Positions 1-7,896 of a stretch of DNA of 64,000 nucleotides are shown piece after piece. Within the stretch, counting starts at the first letter, position 1; every line of letters begins with the position of its first letter. The translations under genes and the position numbers were made by a program. The notes beneath the pieces are model-generated. The model was not told the origin of the DNA, made no database searches, and worked only from the letters and a program-made list of their open reading frames with translations. This stretch comes from Geobacillus thermocatenulatus (lineage in GTDB: Bacteria; Bacillota; Bacilli; Bacillales; Anoxybacillaceae), in contig NZ_NEWK01000002.1 of the NCBI RefSeq assembly GCF_002217655.1, forward strand, positions 1,365,164 to 1,429,163, written 5' to 3'.

Positions 1-343
1 AATAAAACTGCCGACTTTTTCCGCAACACGAGCCGATGAACCGCTTGGCATAAAACTGTTTGGCCGGCAGTCCGCCTGCGGCGAGTTCGACATAAGCAAA
101 GCCCCGCTCACCATCAATGGTCATCCCTTTGATGTCGCTGCATGTCCGAATGGCTCCTTCCGAAGCCAAAAATCCGATGACCAATTCATTGAGATGCGCC
201 GGCGTGCAAACGATCGTCGCAAACTCCTCGCCATTGACCGTTATGGTCAGCGGAAACTCGAGCGCGATCTCGTCCTCTTCCTCAACAAGGCGCCCGTTCC
301 GATATTTCGCAATCGGCCGCCGTTTCGCCGCAAACCCGCTCAC
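1..343 (-). CDS. fdhD: FdhD, formate dehydrogenase sulfurtransferase (3' end beyond window)
   Basis: FdhD delivers sulfur to the molybdenum cofactor so that formate dehydrogenase becomes active. About 114 residues are visible. They include the VCTP segment followed by HLNELVIGFLASEGAI, and a Cys-containing SCCGKS motif where the family carries its sulfur-transfer cysteines. The C-terminal part runs off the left edge. I chose the GTG at 343 because an AAAGGGGG ribosome binding site lies 9 nt upstream; an ATG at 364 sits before that site and is unlikely. The gene has its own promoter and a roughly 200-nt leader with an attenuator-like hairpin (separate entries). The formate dehydrogenase gene lies about 0.9 kb away on the opposite strand. 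Family assignment is confident. Confidence 0.9.
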   Translation of the reverse strand, partial: MSGFAAKRRPIAKYRNGRLVEEEDEIALEFPLTITVNGEEFATIVCTPAHLNELVIGFLASEGAIRTCSDIKGMTIDGERGFAYVELAAGGLPAKQFYAKRFIGSCCGKSRQFY

Positions 344-365
344 CTTGCCATTCCCCCTTTCCATG

Positions 366-431
366 CAAAATAAAACCGCCGCCTTCCGGACAAGAGGACA
401 CACTCGCCCCCTGTCAGCGAAAAGCGGCGGT
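366..431 (-). terminator. Terminator-like attenuator hairpin before fdhD
   Basis: On the minus strand ACCGCCGC-type arms (424-431 and 375-383) close a long hairpin. A second partial helix lies inside (GACAGGGG against CCTCTTGTC). A TTTTATTTT run follows at once. The fdhD ribosome binding site starts only about 6 nt later. The nearest upstream minus-strand gene ends at 605, so this hairpin is well placed to attenuate fdhD itself. Confidence 0.6.
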
Positions 432-548
432 AGTTTGCGCCCAGCATGTCTGCAGCGAAACCAACGCACATCTGTTTCCGAAACCTGCCTGCCAAGCGGC
501 AAAACCGTTTAGCCGGCAAGGCTTCCACTATTTTCATCGTGCTAACTA
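432..548 (-). promoter_or_regulatory. Structured leader of fdhD, unknown class
   Basis: This is the transcribed region between the predicted fdhD start of transcription (about 548) and the attenuator. It is rich in local helices, for example GCCTTGCC against GGCAGGC around 480-520. A Moco-type riboswitch is a reasonable guess because fdhD serves molybdoenzymes, but I cannot match the consensus by eye, so the class is left open. Confidence 0.35.
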
Positions 549-554
549 TTCATA

Positions 555-583
555 AGCATACCACGAACAGCAGCGAAAAACAA
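555..583 (-). promoter_or_regulatory. Sigma-A promoter for fdhD
   Basis: On the minus strand a TTGTTT -35 element (583-578) and a TATGCT -10 element (560-555) are separated by exactly 17 nt. The predicted transcript begins near 548 and gives fdhD a leader of about 200 nt. Confidence 0.55.
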
Positions 584-604
584 TGGTTTCCGTTCACAAA
601 ATCG

Positions 605-952
605 TCACAATTCAATCGGTTTTTCAAAAACGAAAACGGACACTGCCATATCTTCTTCCACTTTAATATCGCTGAATAAATAGAGCAGCTTTGAACCGAC
701 AAGCTCTTCCATGCCGTCCGGCACGTGCTGGGCGTACACATCTTGGATCATTTTCGTTCTCGCCGCATGCACCATCTCCCGTCCCTCCGGCGTGCGGGCG
801 ATAAATTTCTCCGTCGGCGTCAAATTGCCGTGCAAAATCGTAATCGCCAAATTGTCGACAAAATACGTTTTGATCCGCTCGGGCCCTTTCCCAAACAGTT
901 GTTTGCGCACTTTGCGCACAATATCGTTGAAAGCGGCTTCTTTTTTAGACAT
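605..952 (-). CDS. DUF2294 protein beside the formate dehydrogenase genes
   Basis: A 115-residue soluble protein of the DUF2294 family; its biochemical role is not established. Family features visible are the basic N-terminal helix, DNLAITILHGNLTPTEKFI, and a C-terminal beta segment ending VSVFVFEKPIEL. The ATG at 952 is preferred over a GTG at 958 because AAGGAGGGG is correctly spaced. It is transcribed divergently from the formate dehydrogenase alpha gene. A paralogue with the same core (HGILTPAEYALCESKEG) lies at 18034-18402 upstream of the DabAB inorganic-carbon transporter. The shared setting suggests a role linked to formate/CO2/bicarbonate metabolism, which is inference. Confidence 0.8.
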   Translation of the reverse strand: MSKKEAAFNDIVRKVRKQLFGKGPERIKTYFVDNLAITILHGNLTPTEKFIARTPEGREMVHAARTKMIQDVYAQHVPDGMEELVGSKLLYLFSDIKVEEDMAVSVFVFEKPIEL

Positions 953-997
953 TCTCACCCCTCCTTGCAGTCAGCAGAAAAACTTCCGGCCCATCCG

Positions 998-1026
998 TTG
1001 TGTTCTCTGTTTCGCTGTACTATAAT
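998..1026 (+). promoter_or_regulatory. Sigma-A promoter for the fdhF operon
   Basis: TTGTGT (998-1003) and a perfect TATAAT (1021-1026) are separated by 17 nt. The predicted start of transcription near 1033 leaves a leader of about 180 nt before the coding region. Confidence 0.7.
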
Positions 1027-1048
1027 AAAACTATAGCAAATGTATACA

Positions 1049-1096
1049 TAGTGGAAAAATAATAAGGCAAGAAGCGGCCTTGTTATTTTTCTACTA
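1049..1096 (+). terminator. First terminator-like hairpin in the fdhF leader
   Basis: A near-perfect 20-bp stem pairs 1049-1068 with 1077-1096 and includes a run of T on its 3' side. No gene ends upstream on this strand, so the hairpin does not serve as an ordinary gene-end terminator. It lies just after the predicted transcription start. Confidence 0.5.
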
Positions 1097-1145
1097 AATA
1101 TAAAAAGTTTGGATTGGTTGTTTAGTATCGTGATGCTAAAGAACT

Positions 1146-1196
1146 ACTCCACCACGATGAAGCATTCGTCTCGTCGCGGGTGGAGTTTTTTATTTT
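1146..1196 (+). terminator. Second terminator hairpin, directly before fdhF ribosome binding site
   Basis: ACTCCACC (1146-1153) pairs with GGTGGAGT (1179-1186) and is followed by TTTTTTATTTT. The AAAGGAGG ribosome binding site of fdhF begins at 1200. An 8-bp hairpin (TTTAGTAT/ATGCTAAA) lies just upstream. Position and shape are those of a transcription attenuator. Confidence 0.65.
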
Positions 1197-1211
1197 GACA
1201 AAGGAGGAGCG

Positions 1212-4178
1212 ATGATGGAAGCGCAAATGGTGACGGTCACCATCAATGGGCACGCGTACCGCGCCAAAGCAGGCATGACGATTTTGGAAGTCGTCAATGA
1301 GCACGGCATCCCGCATCCGCAAGTTTGCTATACACCGGAGCTTGGCGCCATTCAGACATGCGACACGTGCATCGCGGAGGCGGACGGAAAACTCGTGCGC
1401 GCCTGTTCGACGCTAGTGGAAGACGGCATGGTCGTCGAGCTCGGTTCACCGCGGGCGAAAGCGGCGCAAAAAGAAGCGATGGATCGCCTTTTGGAAAACC
1501 ACCTTTTATACTGTACGGTGTGCGACAACAACAACGGCAACTGCAAGCTGCACAACACGGCGGAAATGATGCAAATTGAACATCAAACATACCCGTACCG
1601 GCCGAAAGTCGACCCGTCCGAGGTGGACATGTCGCATCCGTTCTACCGCTACGACCCGAATCAATGCATCGCCTGCGGGCAATGCGTCGAGGCCTGCCAA
1701 AACTTGCAAGTGAACGAAACGCTTTCGATCGATTGGGAAGCGGAACGGCCGCGCGTCGTTTGGGACGGTGGGGTGCCGATCAACGAATCGTCGTGCGTCA
1801 GCTGCGGGCATTGCGTCACTGTCTGTCCGTGCAACGCGTTAATGGAAAAATCGATGCTCGGCGAGGCCGGATTTATGACGGGGCTGGACAAAGACGTTCT
1901 CAACCCGATGATCGAGTTTGTCAAAGAAGTGGAGCCGAATTACACCGCCATTTTCGCCGTTTCCGAAATTGAAGCGGCCATGCGCGAACAACGGATCAAA
2001 AAGACGAAAACGGTTTGCACGTTCTGTGGCGTCGGCTGTTCGTTTGAAGTGTGGACGAAAGGGCGGAAAATTTTAAAAATCCAGCCGGTATCCGAAGCGC
2101 CGGTCAACGCCATTTCCACATGCGTCAAAGGAAAATTCGGCTGGGATTTCGTCAACAGCGAAGAACGCCTAACGAAACCGCTCATTCGCAAAGGCGACGT
2201 ATTCGTCGAGTCGACATGGGACGAAGCACTCGACTTGGTCGCGGAAAAGCTCGGGGCGATCAAGCGGCAATACGGCGGCAACGCCATCGGTTTTATTTCA
2301 TCATCCAAAATTTCCAACGAAGAAAACTATTTAATGCAAAAACTCGCACGGCAAGTATTTGAAACGAACAATGTCGACAACTGTTCGCGCTACTGCCAGT
2401 CGCCGGCGACGGACGGCCTGTTCCGCACGGTCGGCATGGGCGGCGATTCCGGCACGATTCATGACATCGCCTCTGCCGGCCTAGTCATCATCATCGGCGC
2501 CAACCCAGCCGAGGGGCACCCGGTCATCGCCACCCGCGTCAAACGGGCGCATAAACTGTTTGGGCAAAAACTCATTGTCGCGGACTTGCGCCGAAATGAA
2601 ATGGCCGAGCGAGCTGACCTGTTCATCCGCCCGAAACAAGGCACCGACCAAGTATGGCTCATGGCCGTGACGAAATACATCATCGACCAAGGCTGGCACG
2701 ATGAGGCGTTCATTCGCGAGCGCGTCCATTTCTTTGAAGAGTTTAAACAATTGCTGGAAAAATATACGCTTGATTATGCCGAACAAGTCACCGGCGTCGC
2801 CAAAGCCGACCTCATCCGCATCGCCGAAATGATCCATGAAGCGGACGGCACGTGCGTCCTCTGGGGCATGGGGGTCACGCAAAACACAGGCGGCAGCGAC
2901 ACATCGGCGGCGATTTCCAACTTGTTGTTGGCCACCGGCAACTACGGCCGTCCGGGGGCGGGCGCGTTCCCATTGCGCGGCCATAACAACGTCCAAGGCG
3001 CCTGCGACATGGGTTCGCTTCCTGCCTGGCTGCCTGGCTACCAACATGTCACCGATGATGAGGCGCGAGCGAAGTTTGAACAAGCGTACGGCGTCCGCAT
3101 CGATGCGAAACCAGGCCTTGACAACATCCAAATGCTCGAAGCGGCCGAGCGCGGCGAGCTGAAAGCGATGTACATCGTCGGCGAAGATATGGCGCTTGTC
3201 GACTGCAACGCCAACCATGTGCAAGAGACGTTGGCAAAGCTTGACTTTGTTGTCGTTCAAGACATTTTCTTGTCAAAAACGGCGCAATTTGCGGATGTCA
3301 TCCTGCCGGCCGCGCCAAGCTTGGAAAAAGAAGGAACGTTCACCAATACGGAGCGCCGCATCCAACGGTTTTACCAAGCGCTGGAGCCTCTTGGCGACTC
3401 CAAGCCAGACTGGTGGATCATTCAAGAAATCGCGAAGCGGCTTGGCGCCGATTGGCATTACGCCGGTCCGAAAGAAATCATGGATGAAATCGCCAGCCTC
3501 GCTCCACTGTACTCACAAGCGCATTACGACCGGCTCGAGGGCTGGAACAGCCTTTGCTGGGGCAGCTATGATGGCGCTGATACGCCGCTGTTGTACAAAG
3601 AGCGGTTCAACTTCCCGGACGGCAAAGCCCGCTTTGCGTTAGCCGATTGGGTCGAACCGGTGCAATATCCAAAAGAGTACGATTTGCTTGTGAACAACGG
3701 CCGATTGCTCGAACATTTCCATGAAGGGAACTTAACGTACAAATCCAAAGGCATCGAGCATAAATTCCCAGAAGTGTTTGTCGAAGTATCCCTTGAACTC
3801 GCCAAAGAGCGCGGCATTGAAGATGGAGCGCTCGTTCGGCTCATCTCGCCGTACGGCCGCGTCAAAGTGCGCGTGCTTGTCACCGATCGAGTCAGAGGCA
3901 ATGAACTGTTCTTGCCGATGCACTCTACAGCCAATGAGAGCGCCATTAACATGCTGACCGGCCCGCAAACCGACCATCGCACGAACACGCCGGCTTACAA
4001 ACAAGCCCGCGTGCGCATGGAAGTCATTGAACGGTCCGGCAAGACGCCGCTGCCGCGCACAAATCCGCGCTTTAAAAAGCGGCATCCGCAAAACGGCGTC
4101 GAGGTGGAGCGGAAGTGGCGGCGAAGCGACTACGTGCCGCTCACCGAGGAAAACAAGGGGGTGACGATCGGTGGCTAA
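1212..4178 (+). CDS. fdhF: Formate dehydrogenase-type Mo/W oxidoreductase alpha subunit (YjgC/YrhE type)
   Basis: A 988-residue cytoplasmic molybdo/tungsto-bis-MGD enzyme expected to oxidise formate to CO2. Domain order: an N-terminal [2Fe-2S] ferredoxin-like domain (about 1-80, cysteines in CYTPELGAIQTCDTC), an NADH-dehydrogenase-G-type Cys-rich segment (YCTVCDNNNGNC), two [4Fe-4S] motifs (CIACGQCVEAC and CVSCGHCVTVCPC), then the molybdopterin region starting CTFCGVGC. The conserved arginine segment LRGHNNVQGACDMG is present. The active-site segment reads NCSRYCQSP: the metal-ligand position is Cys, not Sec, and is followed by Gln where E. coli FdhH has His. The start could also be the second Met at 1215, which has better spacing. 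It overlaps the next gene by 8 bp. Confidence 0.88.
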   Translation: MMEAQMVTVTINGHAYRAKAGMTILEVVNEHGIPHPQVCYTPELGAIQTCDTCIAEADGKLVRACSTLVEDGMVVELGSPRAKAAQKEAMDRLLENHLLYCTVCDNNNGNCKLHNTAEMMQIEHQTYPYRPKVDPSEVDMSHPFYRYDPNQCIACGQCVEACQNLQVNETLSIDWEAERPRVVWDGGVPINESSCVSCGHCVTVCPCNALMEKSMLGEAGFMTGLDKDVLNPMIEFVKEVEPNYTAIFAVSEIEAAMREQRIKKTKTVCTFCGVGCSFEVWTKGRKILKIQPVSEAPVNAISTCVKGKFGWDFVNSEERLTKPLIRKGDVFVESTWDEALDLVAEKLGAIKRQYGGNAIGFISSSKISNEENYLMQKLARQVFETNNVDNCSRYCQSPATDGLFRTVGMGGDSGTIHDIASAGLVIIIGANPAEGHPVIATRVKRAHKLFGQKLIVADLRRNEMAERADLFIRPKQGTDQVWLMAVTKYIIDQGWHDEAFIRERVHFFEEFKQLLEKYTLDYAEQVTGVAKADLIRIAEMIHEADGTCVLWGMGVTQNTGGSDTSAAISNLLLATGNYGRPGAGAFPLRGHNNVQGACDMGSLPAWLPGYQHVTDDEARAKFEQAYGVRIDAKPGLDNIQMLEAAERGELKAMYIVGEDMALVDCNANHVQETLAKLDFVVVQDIFLSKTAQFADVILPAAPSLEKEGTFTNTERRIQRFYQALEPLGDSKPDWWIIQEIAKRLGADWHYAGPKEIMDEIASLAPLYSQAHYDRLEGWNSLCWGSYDGADTPLLYKERFNFPDGKARFALADWVEPVQYPKEYDLLVNNGRLLEHFHEGNLTYKSKGIEHKFPEVFVEVSLELAKERGIEDGALVRLISPYGRVKVRVLVTDRVRGNELFLPMHSTANESAINMLTGPQTDHRTNTPAYKQARVRMEVIERSGKTPLPRTNPRFKKRHPQNGVEVERKWRRSDYVPLTEENKGVTIGG

Positions 4179-4659
4179 GCCGATTACCACCATTCAAAAG
4201 CGCCAAATGACGGAGGAAGAAAAACGAACTGAAGCGCTGGCCAAGCTAAAAGCCGCTGTCGGCGACAGTGAAGAGGCGGTTCGCGAGCTCTTGGAGTTCA
4301 TCGAGCAGCTCCATGAAAGCGGCCTGCTCGAAGCGGCCAACGCCTTGTTAAAAGCGCGGGAAGACGTGGCGAAAATCGTCGTCGGCCAGCTCAACCAAAA
4401 ACCGGTGACAACGATGATCAACCATGCGTTCGCTATAGCTGGCCTTGCTGCTTCACTTGATCCGGAGAAAACGGCGAAACTGCTTGAGCACATCGCCGCC
4501 GGCGCGCTGGAGGCGTACGAACAAAACTCCGCCGAAACAAAAAAAATCGGGTTGTTTGATTTGCTTAAAGCGCTCAATGACCCGGACATCAACCGCGCGA
4601 TCCGCTTTTTCCTGTCCGCTCTCAAAGCGATCGGCAAACGGTTCAGAAATGACGGCTAA
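4171..4659 (+). CDS. yjgD: DUF1641 protein, partner of formate dehydrogenase (YjgD type)
   Basis: A 162-residue mostly helical soluble protein of the DUF1641 family, matching B. subtilis YjgD/YrhD, which are encoded directly after formate dehydrogenase-like alpha subunits. The role is not established; an accessory or small-subunit function is inferred from constant linkage. It starts with GTG behind AAGGGGGTGA and overlaps the end of the alpha-subunit gene, so the two are translationally coupled. A hydrophobic segment (HAFAIAGLAASL) lies mid-protein but no true membrane span is evident. Family assignment is confident, function is not. Confidence 0.82.
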   Translation: MAKPITTIQKRQMTEEEKRTEALAKLKAAVGDSEEAVRELLEFIEQLHESGLLEAANALLKAREDVAKIVVGQLNQKPVTTMINHAFAIAGLAASLDPEKTAKLLEHIAAGALEAYEQNSAETKKIGLFDLLKALNDPDINRAIRFFLSALKAIGKRFRNDG

Positions 4660-4771
4660 TCGATCGGCTGTCAGAGAAAAGACAGTTGACCAATTTTGCA
4701 GCGAAGGCAAACTGCGCAAAAAGCTAGAACTGGCTCCAAACGGCTGATGGGCTCCGCCCCAATCATTGCCA

Positions 4772-4801
4772 CGCATAAGCGCTACAGGGCGTCCCATAAT
4801 A
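4772..4801 (+). promoter_or_regulatory. Sigma-G-like forespore promoter for sspK
   Basis: CGCATA (4772-4777) and CATAATA (4795-4801) are separated by 17 nt and resemble the sigma-G pattern (GNATA ... CATNNTA). The downstream gene encodes a small acid-soluble spore protein, a class normally expressed in the forespore. Confidence 0.45.
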
Positions 4802-4854
4802 AAAATACGTGTTGGCCATCCAACACGAGCACGCCTCAAAAGGGGGAATGGGTC

Positions 4855-5016
4855 GTGCGGAATAAGGAGCGCAACTTCCCGAACCAAAACAACAACAAGC
4901 TCGAAGGCGAGCCGCGCGCCAAAGCGGAGTACGCATCAAAGCGGGCTGACGGTACAACCAACACTCACCCGCAAGAGCGGATGCGCGCCTCCGGCGAACG
5001 AAGCGATTTCTTTTAA
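4855..5016 (+). CDS. sspK: Small acid-soluble spore protein K
   Basis: A 53-residue hydrophilic protein that matches B. subtilis SspK over nearly its whole length: [20 protein letters not shown], then [20 protein letters not shown]. It is a minor spore-core protein of the dormant spore; its exact role is unknown. The GTG at 4855 follows AGGGGG with 8-nt spacing. An out-of-frame ATG at 4848 is not used. The gene begins the conserved sspK/yfhH/recX/yfhF cluster. Confidence 0.85.
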   Translation: MRNKERNFPNQNNNKLEGEPRAKAEYASKRADGTTNTHPQERMRASGERSDFF

Positions 5017-5083
5017 CATGAAGGGGGAGCACGGCATCGTTCGCCGCACTCCCCCGGCACATTCCGCAGCGAGGTGAACAATC

Positions 5084-5245
5084 ATGGGTCACCATCGGCG
5101 CAAAAAATTTTATGACAACTTTTATTCGAACCCGTTTCAGCAGCCGTGGGCCAATCCAAAACACGCTCATTCGCAGGTGAACGGTGAAACGCAGCAAACG
5201 CTTGACCTCATCATTTTAGAGCGGCAGACGCGCAAGCAGTCGTAG
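5084..5245 (+). CDS. YpzG-like small protein
   Basis: A 53-residue basic protein starting MGHHRRKKFYDNFYSNPF and containing QQPWANPKHAHSQVNGETQ, the signature of the YpzG family of small Bacillaceae proteins (function unknown, probably sporulation-related). The ATG at 5084 follows GAGGTG. It lies 67 bp after sspK in the same direction. An inverted repeat (GGGGGAG against CTCCCCC) fills the gap but has no T-run. Transcription ends at the hairpin at 5249-5281. Confidence 0.7.
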   Translation: MGHHRRKKFYDNFYSNPFQQPWANPKHAHSQVNGETQQTLDLIILERQTRKQS

Positions 5246-5248
5246 CGA

Positions 5249-5281
5249 AACAACCTAGGGAGACACCCTCCCTAGGTTGTT
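5249..5281. terminator. Bidirectional terminator between ypzG-like gene and yfhH
   Basis: A perfect 14-bp stem, AACAACCTAGGGAG against CTCCCTAGGTTGTT, with a four-base loop. It sits between convergent genes. Confidence 0.7.
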
Positions 5282-5320
5282 AGGCTCTCTTTCCGTCCGA
5301 CTGTGAACTTGTCCCGCCCG

Positions 5321-5662
5321 TCATGATTGAGGCAAATTCGGTTTACGAAGCAGTGAAATCGGCAGCGCCTCCTCCTCTCCGTTTCCTTTCAACCGCCATC
5401 CCCAAGCAAACACTCCTTTTAAATAGCGGACTTTAAAATACTCTCCGGGCGCCCCTTCCATTTCATAAATCTCCCCAGGATGAAAATCAGCTGGATTAAG
5501 CATATACGCCTTCGCCATGGCGATTTTCCGCTCGTAGACGGCGTATTCGTTCACCATCCCCATCTGCTCCGCCTTGCGTGCCTTTTCCGTCAACATGGCG
5601 ATTTCTTGTTGCAGTTCTTCTTTCGTCATTTCGCTGTACCGTTTTTGTTCTCCTTTGATCAT
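5321..5662 (-). CDS. yfhH: YfhH family protein (DUF1811)
   Basis: A 113-residue protein of the YfhH/DUF1811 family. It has a coiled helical N-terminal half (EELQQEIAMLTEKARKAEQM, then AVYERKIAMAKAYMLNP) and a small beta domain (GEIYEMEGAPGEYFKVRYLKG) ending near EEALPISLL. Function is unknown. The ATG at 5662 is chosen because AAGGAGG lies 8 nt upstream; a TTG two codons earlier would be too close. It lies downstream of recX on the same strand, the order seen in B. subtilis. Confidence 0.85.
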   Translation of the reverse strand: MIKGEQKRYSEMTKEELQQEIAMLTEKARKAEQMGMVNEYAVYERKIAMAKAYMLNPADFHPGEIYEMEGAPGEYFKVRYLKGVFAWGWRLKGNGEEEALPISLLRKPNLPQS

Positions 5663-5831
5663 AGGCAAGCCTCCTTTTTGAGCATTCCGGATGGATCGTT
5701 TTCATCCACATGGAACTCGGCAAAGGGCTCAGAACATCTCTTGATTTATAGAACTGAAACGATTTTGTGATCAACATTCAACGACAAAACTGATAATATC
5801 CCCTAATTTTTTCAAATCCTTTCATTCGAGA

Positions 5832-6641
5832 TCACTCGTCATTACCGTGCATGCGCAGCCATTCATTGATCAAGTCAAGTGCGAATCCTTTTCGGCACAG
5901 GGCTTGGCGCATCTTTTGCTCATAAAGCGGCCGCTGGTGGTGCGCATAACGGCGGTGCGCTTTCTCCGCCTGAACACGGAGCGCCTCCCGTTCTTCTTGT
6001 TCAGTATGATCGCCGCCACCCGCCAAAACGGCGGCAATCACCTCATGCGGAAACCCTTTGCGCATCAGCTGTTGCCGCACCCGTTCCAAAAACGCGCGAG
6101 CCGATTCAGCCCGGCGCTGTTTTTTCGCTTTTTCGTAAAGCGAGCGGGCGATGGCCCTCTGTTCATCCAACGTATACTCCGCCAAACTCTGCTCAATCAA
6201 GCGGTCCGGAACACCGAGCCGTTCCAATTCAGCTCCGATGAGAAGCGGCCCTTTCGCCGCCGTCTTTTTTTGCGTGCGTACGTAAGCGGCGGCAAACGCC
6301 TCGTCATCGACATACCGCTCGGCGCGAAGTTTTTTGAGCACTTCATCAATCACCGAATCCGGAGCGCCTTTTTTTCGCAAGTGTGCGGCGACCTCATGCT
6401 CTGAACGCATCCGGTGCGCCAAAAAGTAAAGCGCCTGTTGATACGCCTTTTTCACCTCATCGGCATACACAATATGTTGAAGCAGGTCGTCGCTGATCTC
6501 CATCCCTTTTTTCAAGCGGAATTGAAGCAATACATCTTGATCAACTGTCAATCTCAACGACGGTGCGCCGTCACGGTGCACGACAATCCAAAATCGTTCA
6601 GCATTTTGTTCGGTTGCGACAATGTCGGCAATCGTTCCCAT
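5832..6641 (-). CDS. recX: Regulatory protein RecX
   Basis: A 269-residue modulator of RecA filaments, acting in the cytoplasm during homologous recombination and the SOS response. It shows three-helix RecX repeats: ALYFLAHRMRSEHEVAAHL, the DEAFAAAYVRT segment, and a C-terminal repeat ending KGFALDLINEWL. Length fits the Bacillaceae family. The ATG at 6641 follows AAGGGGGAC. It is divergent from yfhF, with about 90 bp between them. Confidence 0.92.
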   Translation of the reverse strand: MGTIADIVATEQNAERFWIVVHRDGAPSLRLTVDQDVLLQFRLKKGMEISDDLLQHIVYADEVKKAYQQALYFLAHRMRSEHEVAAHLRKKGAPDSVIDEVLKKLRAERYVDDEAFAAAYVRTQKKTAAKGPLLIGAELERLGVPDRLIEQSLAEYTLDEQRAIARSLYEKAKKQRRAESARAFLERVRQQLMRKGFPHEVIAAVLAGGGDHTEQEEREALRVQAEKAHRRYAHHQRPLYEQKMRQALCRKGFALDLINEWLRMHGNDE

Positions 6642-6734
6642 TGTTTGTCCCCCTTATCTTTTATGGTATCATAAGCAGGAACTTCTGACACCAAAAGCGA
6701 AGTCATAAAATAAACCAATGGAAGGGGAATCAAG

Positions 6735-7652
6735 ATGCGCATCGCCATCAACGGCGGCACTGGGCTGATCGGCCAGGCGCTCGCCCGCCATTTTTCCAAG
6801 CAAGGACATGAGATCTACATTTTCACCCGCTCTCCCAAACCTTCCGAAGGCAGCATTCATTATCTTTCCTTCGACAACGACCGAAAGCCTGAAGTTGTCG
6901 ATGTCGCCATTAATTTAGCCGGGGAGCCGCTCAATCGAAAACGTTGGACGGCGAAGCAAAAAGAGATCATCCTTGACAGCCGCCTTCGATCCACCGAAGC
7001 GATGGGCCGCTACATCGATTCACTGTCCCGCCCCCCGTCGTTGTTTATCAACGCCAGCGCCATCGGCATTTACGGCACTTCGGACTCCGCAACATTTACC
7101 GAGCAAACGACCGATTACGGCGGCGACTTTCTAGCCCAGACCGTCCAAGCATGGGAAGCATCGGCCCGTCCGATTGAGCAGCTTGGCATTCGCACCGTCT
7201 ACGCTCGCTTTGGCGTCGTGTTTGCCCGACATGGCGGCGCCTTGCCGATGATGATCAAGCCGTACCGGCTGTTTGTCGGCGGCCCAATCGGCAGCGGACG
7301 GCAATGGCTATCGTGGATTCATCTTGAAGACGTCGTGCGCGCAGTCTCGTACATCATCGAACACGAGGAATTGTCCGGCCCGATCAATTTCACCGCACCC
7401 GATCCAGTGCAAATGGATGAGTTCGGCCGCATGGCCTCCCGTCTTCTTGGCCGTCCGCATTGGCTTCCGACTCCCGCTTGGGCGCTTCGCCTTCTCCTTG
7501 GCGAAATGAGCATGCTTGTCACCGAAGGGCAGCGCGTCATTCCAGAGAAACTATTGCAAGCCGGCTTCCGCTTTTCGTTTCCAACGTTGGAAAGCTGTCT
7601 CACCGATTTGCTTTTGCCCCATGACCGACAAAAAATATCCAAAAAAAATTAA
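6735..7652 (+). CDS. yfhF: TIGR01777 family sugar-epimerase-like protein (YfhF)
   Basis: A 305-residue NAD(P)-binding protein of the extended short-chain dehydrogenase type. The Rossmann motif [14 protein letters not shown] is at the N-terminus, and a C-terminal DUF1731-like end ([17 protein letters not shown]) is present. It is often annotated as a nucleoside-diphosphate-sugar epimerase or SulA-like protein; the substrate is unknown. It starts at 6735 behind AAGGGG. Position next to recX matches B. subtilis yfhF. Expected cytoplasmic. Confidence 0.88.
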   Translation: MRIAINGGTGLIGQALARHFSKQGHEIYIFTRSPKPSEGSIHYLSFDNDRKPEVVDVAINLAGEPLNRKRWTAKQKEIILDSRLRSTEAMGRYIDSLSRPPSLFINASAIGIYGTSDSATFTEQTTDYGGDFLAQTVQAWEASARPIEQLGIRTVYARFGVVFARHGGALPMMIKPYRLFVGGPIGSGRQWLSWIHLEDVVRAVSYIIEHEELSGPINFTAPDPVQMDEFGRMASRLLGRPHWLPTPAWALRLLLGEMSMLVTEGQRVIPEKLLQAGFRFSFPTLESCLTDLLLPHDRQKISKKN

Positions 7653-7694
7653 CAAAAAAACAATTCCCTTTTCACCTCCGATCGTGTATGATAA

Positions 7695-7850
7695 AGGAGA
7701 CCCTAGGCTAGTTGTCGTCATAATCGCATACGGGCTGAGATAAGGGGAAGGCAAATGGTGCGCCACCAGCGCTCGCGCTGGTCCTAGTGGGTTCGATTCC
7801 CACCCCGAAATTTTTTTAATGAAGTTTTAATAAAAAAATTTCGAGGGTGG
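7695..7850 (+). promoter_or_regulatory. Structured leader before the acetyltransferase, with tRNA-T-arm-like segment
   Basis: Upstream of the acetyltransferase the sequence holds several strong helices: ACCAGCGC/GCGCTGGT, the T-arm-like GTGGGTTCGATTCCCAC (7787-7803), and a 20-bp inverted repeat (about 7799-7819 against 7831-7850) with T-rich arms. The last two share the CCCAC strand and therefore exclude each other. A GGCTGAGAT string resembles part of the TPP riboswitch but the rest does not fit. No tRNA cloverleaf closes. The class is unknown. Confidence 0.45.
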
Positions 7851-7896
7851 GTTCCCGCTGGGAGGCTGCCCTCGGCATCCAAAGGAGGGATTGGCC

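Noticed and set aside
2481-3260. Long antisense open frame (259 codons) inside fdhF
   Set aside because: It is the codon-bias shadow of a GC-rich gene; the fdhF frame has clear motifs on both sides and the antisense frame has none.
7725-7760. GGCTGAGAT resembling the TPP riboswitch core
   Set aside because: The remaining conserved TPP segments (such as CUGAUCUGG and the downstream P4/P5 strands) are absent.
7775-7815. Possible tRNA gene
   Set aside because: Only the T-arm and a variable-arm-like hairpin are present; no acceptor, D-arm or anticodon arm can be closed.
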